Source of the DNA: Pseudoduganella danionis
GTDB lineage: Bacteria > Pseudomonadota > Gammaproteobacteria > Burkholderiales > Burkholderiaceae_D
Length of the DNA stretch: 64,000 nucleotides
Direction of reading: 5' to 3'
Assembly (NCBI RefSeq): GCF_009720775.1
Contig: NZ_WNKW01000009.1
Span: 30,331-94,330, forward strand
The notes beneath the pieces were generated by a model. That model was given only the letters and a program-made list of their open reading frames with translations. It did no database searches and had not been told where the DNA came from. The position numbers and the translations under genes were made by a program. This document shows positions 52,558-60,741 of the stretch, one piece after another. Positions within the stretch are counted from its first letter, which is position 1, and each line of letters starts with the position of its first letter.

Positions 52558-55330
52558 ATTTTTCATTTTCATTGTCACTATTCACTTGAATTTCTTCTTT
52601 AACTTCTTCCTTCACTTCCTCTTGAACAGCTTCTGCACTTTTAAATTGAGATTCAATTAATTGTCTCATTTCAGCAGGATTATCTGAGTTTTCAACAGCG
52701 TTTTGAAGAACAGCCTGGAAATCATCACCAAGGTTTTGTTTTGCAGCCTGAATGAATTTTCCAGCTTCGTTCATTCTGGACATGCTGACAAATTGATCTC
52801 CGTTTTTATCTGTCTTCATGGATGCTTGCTTCAAGTAATCAGCAGCAGCTTCACCATACTGGTTTGAAAATTTTTCACTGGTACTTTCTAGTGCAACCTC
52901 ATTTCCAATTGCTCTTGATGCCTTTGATGATTCACCACCATAACTTGAAAAGTTATCTTGTGAAGCAGCAGCCATTCTACTTTCAAAATCCTCAACAGCT
53001 TGATCACCACCAATGCTATTGGCTAGTTCCAATCCCTGATCATAAGCATTACTTGCAGCTTGATTATTATAGAAATCTTCATCGGAATTAATACCTAATA
53101 TTGCAAACTTCTTCTCAGCAGTCCCTTCTCCAAATTTTGCATTCAATTTATTTTTGTGGTCATTAATCTGATTTTTGCGATCACTAAGCAATTTGGCTTC
53201 TTGCTTGTAGCCTTTTTCTCTTGCATCAGCACCGGCTAAATGTTTACCAGCCATATTGGTAGCTGCTGCACCTGCCATGTAAGTTCCAGCGCCATGACCA
53301 CCAAGTTCCTCTGATGTTCTTCCAAGTGAAGAACCTTGACCACCGAACCACTTCAATAACTCATCAGCGATGCTACTTGTAATAGACATACATTTTCTAA
53401 CAATCATCCACATCATTCCACAATAAATCAATGGGAATGCAATCAAACTAATAAGCATCATGATGATGTTGGAATCTGTTTGAGACATCAAAAATGCTGA
53501 ACTGAATACTTTGTTTATTAGAGTTCCAAGCACATACAAGATGTTGATTGATGCAATCATTCCAAAAACTGCAAATGTTGGTCTTAACATCAAACTCAAC
53601 ACCAAGGAATAACCATTGGCTCCTTTTCCAGTTAGATCATCACCATTTGGATGAAGGTGATAAACCGCCCACATTGATGAAATTATCACTGCCTCAACAG
53701 CCATAATTAACCATCCTAAAAACACACCCATCCACATAATGAAAGGCATCATTGGAAGTACAAATGACAATGTAAATCCAACACCAATCATTACAGGGAA
53801 TACGACATTAAATAAATCACCTACCTGCTGACTTAAAACAATTGGTGTTGCGGTTCCTGAAACTGGTGCAGCAGCAAAAGCAACTAATCCAGCCATTTTT
53901 GCCGCTTCCATTGTTGCAGCAGTTCCTAAAAGCCAGTTACCTAAACGTTTCATTTCTAGAATTGGATCAGTTGCATCATCAAGGACAAAAGTTCCAACAC
54001 CTTGCATGAAGTGCTTCACTAACCTGGTTGTGTCAAATCCTGATGAAATCCAACTCATCCAAGACCACTCTTCACCACCAACATCACTTTGTTTGTTCAA
54101 TGAAAAGTCACCAATTTCTTTATCTGACATTTTCATGTTTTTAAGACCTTCACCATATTTACTGTAAAAAGCTGATGTGAATTTCGTGTTGTCAGCTTTC
54201 ATGCCTGTTGCTTCTGGAATGCTTGCTGTTGTTCTTCCTGCCAAATCAATAAGGTAAGAAACCTTCATGTAATAAGCACCAGCAAAAGCCCAACCATCAC
54301 GTTTTGCTGATTCAGCCAATTCATCAAGATTCATATATTGAGACACGATTTCTGCTGCATTTGTTTTGATTGTGTTTTGGTAGGTAGCAACTGCGGCATC
54401 AATTTCTTTGCTCGGATCAGTAGTTGGTGAAGCAACCCATTTCTTGGCTACACCATCAATGGTATTAACTAAGACGCCAGCAGCAACATTGTTTTGCTCA
54501 GCAACTTTGTAGGCTGATTGCAAGTACAAGTTTGGATCACCTAATAAACCAAGGACACTAGCACTATCTGTTTTAGCAACGGTAGGTGTCTCAGCATTTT
54601 TGACAGTCATAGTTCCACAACTGGTAGGACTGAAACCATTACCATTGGCAGTTGATCCAAATTGATAAATGGTGTTACTTAGATTCCAGCTTTGTGTTTT
54701 GCTTACAGCAAAAGTAGTGGCGTTTTTATCCAATAAAATCGGATCAACAAGACCATTACTACCACCATCTTTTAATAACTCTTCATAGCCTCTCATGCAT
54801 ACAAGAGAGCCAAAAATCTTATAACCAAGTGCGCTTGCATTAGGTGGAGTTAAACCAACTGACATTTGCTTTTTGATGTTGCCTGAACTCATGTAGGTAG
54901 TCCAAACACTATCAGCTAATCCAGCACCTTGAACCAACAACCAGCCAACAATCCAGTTGATGGTTGCATACTGCCCATTGATTACAGGAAGAACTAAGGC
55001 TGTTCCTAATGAATAACGAATTGGAATCCATACTGATGAAAATTTCTTCCCAAGCATTTCTCCATCGTGTGCAGTTCCAAGAGTTCCAGCCAACAATGTG
55101 TAGGTAGCTAGAATTCCACCAACGATCAAAACAGCACCATTGAAAATCTGCATAACAGCACCGAAGGCGTCAGATCCGCCTGCACCAAAAGTTCCTAAAT
55201 TGCCGAAAAGTGCATCTAGAACTTTCATACTCACATCGGTACTTGGTGGTGAAAATGGACCACTTGCCACATCTGCCATTGCTAATGTTGGAATCAACAT
55301 TGCAAGCAGAGTAAATAGAATTCTTTTCAT
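52556..55330 (-). CDS. DotA/TraY-family conjugation (type IVB secretion) membrane protein
   Basis: A 924-residue protein with signal peptide (MKRILFTLLAMLIPTLAMAD). The DotA/TraY signature region is LAGTLGTAHDGEMLGKKFSSVWIPIRYSLGTALVLPVINGQYATINWIVGWLLVQGAGLADSVW at about residues 83-145. A large periplasmic segment (150-450) follows, then a membrane cluster (about 470-660), and a hydrophilic Ala/Gln/Glu-rich tail (660-924). TraY of IncI plasmids and DotA of Legionella sit in the inner-membrane part of the secretion channel. No other type IV secretion gene is present. AAAAAAGGAGATGAT precedes the ATG. Confidence 0.85.
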   Translation of the reverse strand: MKRILFTLLAMLIPTLAMADVASGPFSPPSTDVSMKVLDALFGNLGTFGAGGSDAFGAVMQIFNGAVLIVGGILATYTLLAGTLGTAHDGEMLGKKFSSVWIPIRYSLGTALVLPVINGQYATINWIVGWLLVQGAGLADSVWTTYMSSGNIKKQMSVGLTPPNASALGYKIFGSLVCMRGYEELLKDGGSNGLVDPILLDKNATTFAVSKTQSWNLSNTIYQFGSTANGNGFSPTSCGTMTVKNAETPTVAKTDSASVLGLLGDPNLYLQSAYKVAEQNNVAAGVLVNTIDGVAKKWVASPTTDPSKEIDAAVATYQNTIKTNAAEIVSQYMNLDELAESAKRDGWAFAGAYYMKVSYLIDLAGRTTASIPEATGMKADNTKFTSAFYSKYGEGLKNMKMSDKEIGDFSLNKQSDVGGEEWSWMSWISSGFDTTRLVKHFMQGVGTFVLDDATDPILEMKRLGNWLLGTAATMEAAKMAGLVAFAAAPVSGTATPIVLSQQVGDLFNVVFPVMIGVGFTLSFVLPMMPFIMWMGVFLGWLIMAVEAVIISSMWAVYHLHPNGDDLTGKGANGYSLVLSLMLRPTFAVFGMIASINILYVLGTLINKVFSSAFLMSQTDSNIIMMLISLIAFPLIYCGMMWMIVRKCMSITSSIADELLKWFGGQGSSLGRTSEELGGHGAGTYMAGAAATNMAGKHLAGADAREKGYKQEAKLLSDRKNQINDHKNKLNAKFGEGTAEKKFAILGINSDEDFYNNQAASNAYDQGLELANSIGGDQAVEDFESRMAAASQDNFSSYGGESSKASRAIGNEVALESTSEKFSNQYGEAAADYLKQASMKTDKNGDQFVSMSRMNEAGKFIQAAKQNLGDDFQAVLQNAVENSDNPAEMRQLIESQFKSAEAVQEEVKEEVKEEIQVNSDNENEK

Positions 55331-55812
55331 ATCATCTCCTTTTTTATTCTAATTATCTAATTAAGTTACCAAACAAAAAGCAAAAGGCAAGTACAAGACT
55401 TGCCTTTTATCTTTCATCGTCAAGGTGAATAATTAGAATTTATGGAGACAATGACTGTACTAACTTAAAACATTAAAATTTAAAGTCAATACAGGAATGA
55501 AAAAAGCAGATGGTTTATGCATCTGCTTTTTAATGAACAAAGATAATTATCTTTGGGAGATTTTATTTCGTTCAATTCTGAATGTAATTGAAATATTTAA
55601 GTTGTCAAGCACCTACCTGGTGCTTTTTTTACGACCATACGTTTGACGTTGGGTACTAACGTTTAACTGTCTGTCGAATTTTTTCTATAAGGCGCAAAAT
55701 TCACTCCACAATACAGCGACGAAATAAACAATTTAAAGCGATTACCCATCAACTGCCTATCACTAGGATGGTTCAACATGAAATAGACAAACTACTTATG
55801 AAAGGAATTACC
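55331..55812. other. Gene-poor region with three consecutive terminator hairpins
   Basis: About 480 bp without a convincing gene. Hairpins with A/T runs lie at 55382-55408 (core GGCAAGT/ACTTGCC), 55501-55531 (core GCAGATG/CATCTGC) and 55607-55630 (GCACC/GGTGC). The gaps of 75-90 bp between them could encode small RNAs. The DotA/TraY promoter must lie here or between the first hairpin and its start. TTGACGT-type repeats occur at 55650-55660 and also near 51912. Confidence 0.5.
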
Positions 55813-56184
55813 ATGTCTAAGAAAAACAAAAACGCAGTAACAAAATTTGAAGTAAATCTTCAACCTGTTCCATTGGGCACGATTTCACTAAATGATTTCG
55901 TCGGTTCTAAGGCTTGTGAGGCCGCACTTAAAGTTGCCAGTGAGCAGGAAAACCCTGATGAAAAGGCATTCGCTTTTCTTTGCTCATATCAATTCACAGA
56001 AATTTGTAATTCAGTTTTCCAAGCTGGTCGTCCTGACTTGCTAGATAATGAAGAATTTCAGAATTACGCAGTTGAATTTGCTTCTGAAATTGTTAGTACA
56101 CACTTCATTGAAATGTTCATGGTAATTGGTGGCACTATTTCAAACTTGCTTGCTAAGAATGATGTACAAGAAGGAGGTGTGTAA
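55813..56184 (+). CDS. Hypothetical protein, 123 aa
   Basis: The start at 55813 is favoured by AAAGGAATTACC; the frame is open 15 codons further upstream. The product is helical and acidic, beginning MSKKNKNAVTKFEVNLQPVPLGTISLNDFVG. No family recognised. Its stop overlaps the next start (TAATG), so the two genes form an operon and may work as partners. Confidence 0.75.
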   Translation: MSKKNKNAVTKFEVNLQPVPLGTISLNDFVGSKACEAALKVASEQENPDEKAFAFLCSYQFTEICNSVFQAGRPDLLDNEEFQNYAVEFASEIVSTHFIEMFMVIGGTISNLLAKNDVQEGGV

Positions 56185-56540
56185 TGAAAGTCTCTACATG
56201 CCTTCAATACTGTATCAAAGGAATGGGGAAACCACTTTTCAACTTTGCTAACACCAAAGATGGTAAGACTTTGATTAACATCAACAAGAAAATGATGTCA
56301 AATCGTGATGAGCAAATCAAGGAAACCTTGATCGCATTCAATAGCTACTTCATGGTTGAAGCAGCAATCAGGTTGAAACGACTTCCTAAACATCCTCAAT
56401 CTGTTATCAAGTTCATGGGCTCTGATGAGTTTGACCATCTTCACCAAGAAATTGTCCGCACAGTAGAAGAAAACTACTCAATGTTGATGAACTGTTTGAA
56501 CAGTAAAGAAAAACGAAAGCTAAATGCTATGTTTGATTAA
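56184..56540 (+). CDS. Hypothetical protein, 118 aa
   Basis: Translation starts at 56184 behind a perfect GAAGGAGGTG, overlapping the previous stop codon. The protein is basic and helical (MKVSTCLQYCIKGMGKPLFNFANTKDGKTLININKKMM). No family recognised. The pair lies between the DotA/TraY gene and the XRE regulator. Confidence 0.75.
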   Translation: MKVSTCLQYCIKGMGKPLFNFANTKDGKTLININKKMMSNRDEQIKETLIAFNSYFMVEAAIRLKRLPKHPQSVIKFMGSDEFDHLHQEIVRTVEENYSMLMNCLNSKEKRKLNAMFD

Positions 56541-56564
56541 AAAAAGCACCTTCGGGTGCTTTTT
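56541..56564 (+). terminator. Terminator (GCACC type) with UUCG loop
   Basis: A 10-bp stem AAAAAGCACC/GGTGCTTTTT closed by a C-UUCG-G tetraloop, directly after the stop codon. Confidence 0.92.
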
Positions 56565-56643
56565 CATTTCCGATTGCTAGATGATATTTATTGGATGCCA
56601 GTCTTCAACACCACTTGCTACAACTGGATCGCATCGGCTCTTG

Positions 56644-56655
56644 TCAGTATACTGA
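56644..56655. promoter_or_regulatory. Operator-like palindrome TCAGTATACTGA
   Basis: A perfect 12-bp palindrome containing a TATACT -10, 27 bp before the XRE gene start. Its position on the promoter suggests autoregulation by the XRE protein. Confidence 0.5.
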
Positions 56656-56681
56656 TAGCAACACCGAATCAGGAGAGCTAC

Positions 56682-57074
56682 ATGAATGATGATTTGAAGA
56701 AAATTCAGGATGAAAAAATCAAAAAAATGGTTGGTGCTTGCATCAAACGTAGGAGAGAAGCAACAGGTTACACACAAGAAGAAGTAGCAGAAAAACTCCA
56801 TTTAAACACTGCTTCTTATGCGAGATATGAACAAGGAACAGCAGAACTATCCATCACCCGTTTGGCGCAACTAGCTGATATTTTTGAATGTGGTTTGGAT
56901 CAACTTGTGATTGATACCAGTCTCAGAGTAGAAGAACAGACAAAAAGAATTGCTTTGGCTCTTGAAAATGTTTCTGTTTATGATCGTGAAAGTATCATGC
57001 AGGTTATTGAGCAAGTTTGCAAAATAGCTTGGAACAAGAGTAGAACTAGAAAACTACCCGATCACCTACGATAA
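56682..57074 (+). CDS. XRE-family HTH regulator
   Basis: A 130-residue protein with a Cro/C1-type HTH (about residues 20-72: IKRRREATGYTQEEVAEKLHLNTASYARYEQGTAELSITRLAQLADIFECGLDQL) and a helical C-terminus. AGGAGAG precedes the ATG at 56682; the frame extends upstream but without this signal. Probably the repressor of the element's own functions. Confidence 0.85.
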   Translation: MNDDLKKIQDEKIKKMVGACIKRRREATGYTQEEVAEKLHLNTASYARYEQGTAELSITRLAQLADIFECGLDQLVIDTSLRVEEQTKRIALALENVSVYDRESIMQVIEQVCKIAWNKSRTRKLPDHLR

Positions 57075-57085
57075 AAAGCCAAATA

Positions 57086-57104
57086 GACACCTAACAGTGG
57101 TGTC
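57086..57104 (+). terminator. Weak hairpin after the XRE gene
   Basis: GACACC/GGTGTC with a 7-nt loop, followed by a loose T-run (ATTTTTAG). A possible weak terminator; the rest of 57105-57235 shows no gene. Confidence 0.35.
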
Positions 57105-57235
57105 GAAGATTTTTAGAGCAGCTTGGTTGTGAAATTGGTGCTCTCGTCAATTAAAAATGCAGTTTAGTTCATCGCTAAAAACAACCAGCTATGATTTAAT
57201 TTTAGCAAACCAAAAAATCGAATCAATAGCAGAAA

Positions 57236-57262
57236 AAAGAAAAGCACCCTAGCGGTGCTTTC
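57236..57262 (-). terminator. Terminator (GCACC type)
   Basis: Stem with core GCACC/GGTGC, loop of five, T-rich tail on the minus strand; just after the small minus-strand gene. Confidence 0.8.
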
Positions 57263-57265
57263 TTT

Positions 57266-57439
57266 TCATTTCTCATTTTTATCATCATCTCTTGATGGAA
57301 TATAAGAAGCAACTTCTTCCATTACATCAATCAGATTTCCATCTTCATCATAAACATTGATGAACGTTTTTCCATCTCTAATCACGGTTTCAGTGAACGT
57401 GTTTCCGTTGAGTGACTTGATTCTGATTCCTGAGTTCAT
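57266..57439 (-). CDS. Small hypothetical protein, 57 aa
   Basis: The start at 57439 (MNSGIRIKSLNGNTF) has GGAG eight bases upstream; a longer frame through the hairpin region has no coding character. The product is acidic and ends SRDDDKNEK. A large perfectly paired hairpin lies in its leader (57493-57539). Confidence 0.6.
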   Translation of the reverse strand: MNSGIRIKSLNGNTFTETVIRDGKTFINVYDEDGNLIDVMEEVASYIPSRDDDKNEK

Positions 57440-57492
57440 CGTTTTCTCCATGTGATAGTGTGAGCATAACGCGATCTTTCCCGGCTGGGAGC

Positions 57493-57539
57493 ACCTACTT
57501 TGTTTATGGTCCAGGATCTGAACCACAAACAAAGCAGGT
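57493..57539 (-). promoter_or_regulatory. Long RNA hairpin in the leader of the 57-aa gene
   Basis: As minus-strand RNA, all 21 base pairs form, with three G-U pairs, around a 5-nt loop. On the plus strand those three positions would be A-C mismatches, so the structure seems made for RNA from the minus strand. It begins 54 bases upstream of the start codon. Neighbouring smaller stems (57583-57604, 57611-57625) make the whole 57490-57650 stretch structured and GC-richer than the element. Confidence 0.5.
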
Positions 57540-57641
57540 CGATGAAAAACCTCATCCCTACAACTGAGCCACGTTAGTGAAACCAGCTCGTCTGGTTCTC
57601 TATACATGAGCCCCTTTGAGGGGCGGCATCAGCCGGGTGAC

Positions 57642-57848
57642 TTACTCAGGATCACTCACCCCAACAGCACCAGGAAGCAGTCTATTTTTTCGCACAACAC
57701 CATCAAGAATAGTCTTCAACTCGTGGAGCTTTTGAGCTTCATTCTGGATGTTCAAGGCTTGAACCAAGTCTCTCAAGTCTGCCACTGATACCGAAATTTC
57801 ATCAATGGTAGTGAGTTGGTTTTTATCGTAGATGAATTCAACCCCCAT
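57642..57848 (-). CDS. Small hypothetical protein, 68 aa
   Basis: The start at 57848 (MGVEFIYDKNQLTTIDEI) has GGAGATAAAA just upstream, inside the end of the preceding gene, with which it overlaps 11 bp. Residues 15-55 are helical (ISVSVADLRDLVQALNIQNEAQKLHELKTIL). No family recognised. Coupled to the putative ribbon-helix-helix gene. Confidence 0.65.
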   Translation of the reverse strand: MGVEFIYDKNQLTTIDEISVSVADLRDLVQALNIQNEAQKLHELKTILDGVVRKNRLLPGAVGVSDPE

Positions 57849-58149
57849 TTTTATCTCCATCAATTTTTGCAAGATATTTTGACTTTTGGATCAAAGTTTC
57901 TTTAAGTAATTGCTCAATATCTATGTTATTTTTCTCAGCATGGTCTTCAAGAACTCTGAAATTTTCATCACCAATCAGCTTTGCAAATCCAGAAGCTCTT
58001 GCTCTTTTTTGCTTTGTTACATACTCAGATACAGCCTTTCTAACGACCATTCCGAAATTATCTGATAGACCTGTTTTTAGTAAATTTTCATCGATCCACT
58101 GTGCATCTTCATTTCGAATAAATGTGGTTTTTTTTTGGCATCCCTTCAT
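57838..58149 (-). CDS. Putative ribbon-helix-helix DNA-binding protein, 103 aa
   Basis: The N-terminal half (KKTTFIRNEDAQWIDENLLKTGLSDNFGMVVRKAVSEYVTKQKRARASG) has the strand-helix-helix layout of RHH regulators or relaxosome accessories; the rest is helical. It is divergent from mobC across the probable oriT, so it may bind there. AAGGAGAAAAT precedes the ATG. Confidence 0.65.
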   Translation of the reverse strand: MKGCQKKTTFIRNEDAQWIDENLLKTGLSDNFGMVVRKAVSEYVTKQKRARASGFAKLIGDENFRVLEDHAEKNNIDIEQLLKETLIQKSKYLAKIDGDKNGG

Positions 58150-58441
58150 AATTTTCTCCTTCTTTTTACTATCCTACAAAATCGGAAAGCGAAATCAAGA
58201 GCACATTCTGATTTTATCTGCTATCGACTTTTCTAGAAAAATTCGACATTGATTTTTAATTTCGTAGAATAAAAATGTGGGAAAAATCTTTTTTGTGATT
58301 TTCTTAAAATCCAAAAAGCGAGACTAATAAACCATACGGGCTAAATCCCATAAATGGGCTTTACCGATGGATTTATCTCTCGCTAGGGCGCTGCCCTAGA
58401 ACCCTAAAAAGCTCAACAACAATAATAAAAAAGGAGCACAC
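58150..58441. other. Candidate oriT region between divergent operons
   Basis: The 292-bp gap upstream of mobC contains CCCAT-AA-ATGGG (58347-58358), TAAATCC/GGATTTA arms around it, and CTAGGGC-GCT-GCCCTAG (58383-58399), followed by an AAGGAGC ribosome site. Inverted repeats just upstream of mobC-mobA are usual for oriT. The nick site is not identified. Confidence 0.5.
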
Positions 58442-58870
58442 ATGAGCAAAGAAGTTGAACCAAAAAAACACCCAGGTCGTAACGGAAGTGATGATGATCA
58501 CCAGTTCAAGAGAACATATTCTTTAGATGTAAAGCTTTCACCAATTGAACACGACGCACTAAAAAGTGAATGGAAAAAATCAGATTTCAATTCAGTTGCG
58601 CAGTTCGTAAGAAATAAAATTTTTTGTGGTGAAGAAACCAAAATTGATCTTTACTGGGATCAAAAACAAGAAGATAAAAATTTGAACAGAAGCATACTTT
58701 CTGAGTTGAGTAGAAGTGGAAATACCTTGAATCAGATCGCAAAAAAATTGAACACAACAAAAGAATTTACCACTCAGGAAGCAAGACTTTTATTGAAGGA
58801 TTTGGCAAATGCCCTTAAGGAAAATGATGAAATCAAGAAAAAATTCATTGGGACAATCCAAAATAAATAA
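58442..58870 (+). CDS. mobC: Mobilization protein MobC (relaxosome accessory)
   Basis: A 142-residue protein with an RHH-like N-terminus and the MobC signature LSRSGNTLNQIAKKLNTTKEF near residue 90. MobC proteins help the relaxase open oriT. AAAAAAGGAGC precedes the ATG; the stop abuts the relaxase start without a gap. Confidence 0.82.
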   Translation: MSKEVEPKKHPGRNGSDDDHQFKRTYSLDVKLSPIEHDALKSEWKKSDFNSVAQFVRNKIFCGEETKIDLYWDQKQEDKNLNRSILSELSRSGNTLNQIAKKLNTTKEFTTQEARLLLKDLANALKENDEIKKKFIGTIQNK

Positions 58871-60277
58871 ATGATTAATGCAATCAACGATAACGGCACT
58901 GGCTCAATTGCAGATGCAATTAACTACTTAAAAAGTGATTTCGATCATAAAAATAATAAAAGAAGTGTGAAGCCCAGAGATTTTGCAGGTAGTGCAGAAG
59001 AGTGCATTGTTGTCGCTGATTCCATTGAAAGAAAACATAAATATGTGTCTGGAACTCTATCTTTTCGTGATGGAGAAAAACCAACTGATGCACACCTACA
59101 AAAGATCGTTGACGCATTTCGTAAAACATTTATGGCGGGACTTGAACCAGGAGTGAACTACGTGGATTACTGGAATATTCACGAAGACAAAGGAAACATC
59201 GAGTTAAATTATGTTATCCCGTTGGTTGAGTTGACCACATCGCGCCAAATGAATCCATTTCCACCAGGTAAAGCTAAGGAAGATTTTAAGGATGCTTTTG
59301 ATGCCTATATTAATCATCAAATGGGTTACGACCAGGTTGTACCTGATCCAATCAAAGCATCTGAATCAAAATTTGAAAGAAAAGTTTTACCAAAATCCAA
59401 TTCAAAATCTGCTGAAGAATTTCGCAAAAACAAGCCAACCAAAGATGAAGTATCTGACTGTGTTGCACACCAAATCATCAATGGAAAAATTTCTAGCAGA
59501 CAGGATTTGTGTGATTTTTTAGAAAATTTTGGGGAAATAACAAGAGTGAATGATAAATTCATTTCACTAAAACCTTATGGCAGTGAAAAAGCTTTTCGCT
59601 TAAAAGGTCCCGTTTATGAATACGGTGCAGACTTCAAACAGATAAAAATTGATCATCAAACAAAAAATGCTGACTTCAAAAAACAGTTAAATGATTCTGA
59701 TTTTGAAAAAGTAAGAGCTACACTTGAAAGACTTACAAAATCCAGAAGATCATTTAACAAAAAATTAATTTCTAAACCTTTTGGCAGAAAAAACAAGGAT
59801 CGTGTTTATGGTGATAAGAGAAAAAAACCTGCTGATGATGGTGGTGGAACTGGAAGCATTGGAGGTTCAGGTTCTACAAGCATGAAACCTATTTCTATTG
59901 AAAAAGAAGTTCCGATAACCAAACCTATTCAACCAATTGCAGATAAAACCCAGACTGAAAGCAAGCCAATTACAGCTAATATTTCAAGTTCATCAGGTGG
60001 TAAATCTGGATCTTCTGGCTCTAACGATGCGCCAACATCATCTGATGGAATTTCCTCTGGTGGTTCAAGTTCTGATAGCTCCATTGGTGGAATGCAATCA
60101 CAGCTAAATGACCTTAGAACTCAAATTAGCAATTGTAAGAATCCTGCTAAGGCTCAAGCTTTAAAATCACAAGCTGATAGTCTTGAACAGAGAATTGGTG
60201 TTGCTGTCGCCGCTGAAAGAATTAGGAAAATGAAAGAGACTTTAAAAAATAATACTCATAACAAATTTAAGAAATAA
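58871..60277 (+). CDS. mobA: MobA relaxase, HEN type (MOB-P, ColE1 MbeA-like)
   Basis: The 468-residue protein has Tyr19 (DAINYLKSD) in motif I and the HEN triad His104-Glu111-Asn113 (NIHEDKGNIELNYVIPL). From memory ColE1 MbeA uses Tyr19 and His97-Glu104-Asn106: the same Tyr position and the same triad spacing. The relaxase domain fills about residues 1-220. A Gly/Ser-rich linker (325-400) leads to a C-terminal coiled-coil (MQSQLNDLRTQISNCKNPAKAQALKSQADSLEQRI). It nicks oriT and pilots the strand. Confidence 0.88.
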   Translation: MINAINDNGTGSIADAINYLKSDFDHKNNKRSVKPRDFAGSAEECIVVADSIERKHKYVSGTLSFRDGEKPTDAHLQKIVDAFRKTFMAGLEPGVNYVDYWNIHEDKGNIELNYVIPLVELTTSRQMNPFPPGKAKEDFKDAFDAYINHQMGYDQVVPDPIKASESKFERKVLPKSNSKSAEEFRKNKPTKDEVSDCVAHQIINGKISSRQDLCDFLENFGEITRVNDKFISLKPYGSEKAFRLKGPVYEYGADFKQIKIDHQTKNADFKKQLNDSDFEKVRATLERLTKSRRSFNKKLISKPFGRKNKDRVYGDKRKKPADDGGGTGSIGGSGSTSMKPISIEKEVPITKPIQPIADKTQTESKPITANISSSSGGKSGSSGSNDAPTSSDGISSGGSSSDSSIGGMQSQLNDLRTQISNCKNPAKAQALKSQADSLEQRIGVAVAAERIRKMKETLKNNTHNKFKK

Positions 60278-60332
60278 GTTGACTCCTTAATTTAATTTGC
60301 TAAAAGATAAATATCATCTAGCAAAGGAAGTT

Positions 60333-60683
60333 ATGGATTACTCAGAAATAATGGCAGAGAATGGAAGGAAAGGTGGTTTTGCCAAAGCAGAAAAATACAA
60401 ACCACTAATCAGAGAAGTAGTTAGATTGTTTGTCACACGACCACGAATGACACAACAAGAGATCGCCTTAAAGGTGGGAGTTTCACAAGGATTTGTGTGT
60501 GAGCACACCAAAAGCCCATTCACCAAATTACAGCGATACGAGCGACTTATTAAAGATATTGTTGGTGACTTAACCGATGAAGAAGTAGACAAAATTCTCT
60601 TCAAAGCAAGAATGGAAGAAAAACTTCTTACCCATCAAGATGACATTAACACTATCAAGAACCACAAGCGATCAAAAATCTAG
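60333..60683 (+). CDS. Putative HTH regulator, 116 aa
   Basis: The start at 60333 follows AAAGGAAG; 12 further codons upstream are open. An HTH lies near residues 45-75 (RMTQQEIALKVGVSQGFVCEHTKSP). It follows the relaxase after 55 bp and ends in the GCACC-type terminator. Function unknown; likely controls the mobilization genes. Confidence 0.7.
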   Translation: MDYSEIMAENGRKGGFAKAEKYKPLIREVVRLFVTRPRMTQQEIALKVGVSQGFVCEHTKSPFTKLQRYERLIKDIVGDLTDEEVDKILFKARMEEKLLTHQDDINTIKNHKRSKI

Positions 60684-60715
60684 TCATCCGATATTTATCA
60701 GGTAGCAAGGACAAC

Positions 60716-60741
60716 AAAAAAGCACCCGAAGGTGCTTTTTT
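60716..60741. terminator. Bidirectional terminator (GCACC type)
   Basis: Same 26 bases as at 52532-52557: A6-GCACC, loop CGAA, GGTGC-T6. Lies between the HTH gene and the convergent methyltransferase. Confidence 0.92.

Noticed and set aside
57500..57600. A tRNA gene on the minus strand
   Set aside because: D-arm and TTC-like motifs occur, but the T-stem and acceptor stem do not pair, and the sequence is better explained by one long hairpin.
57266..57607. A 113-residue protein including the structured leader
   Set aside because: The upstream part runs through the hairpin with no coding character, and a good ribosome site supports the start at 57439.
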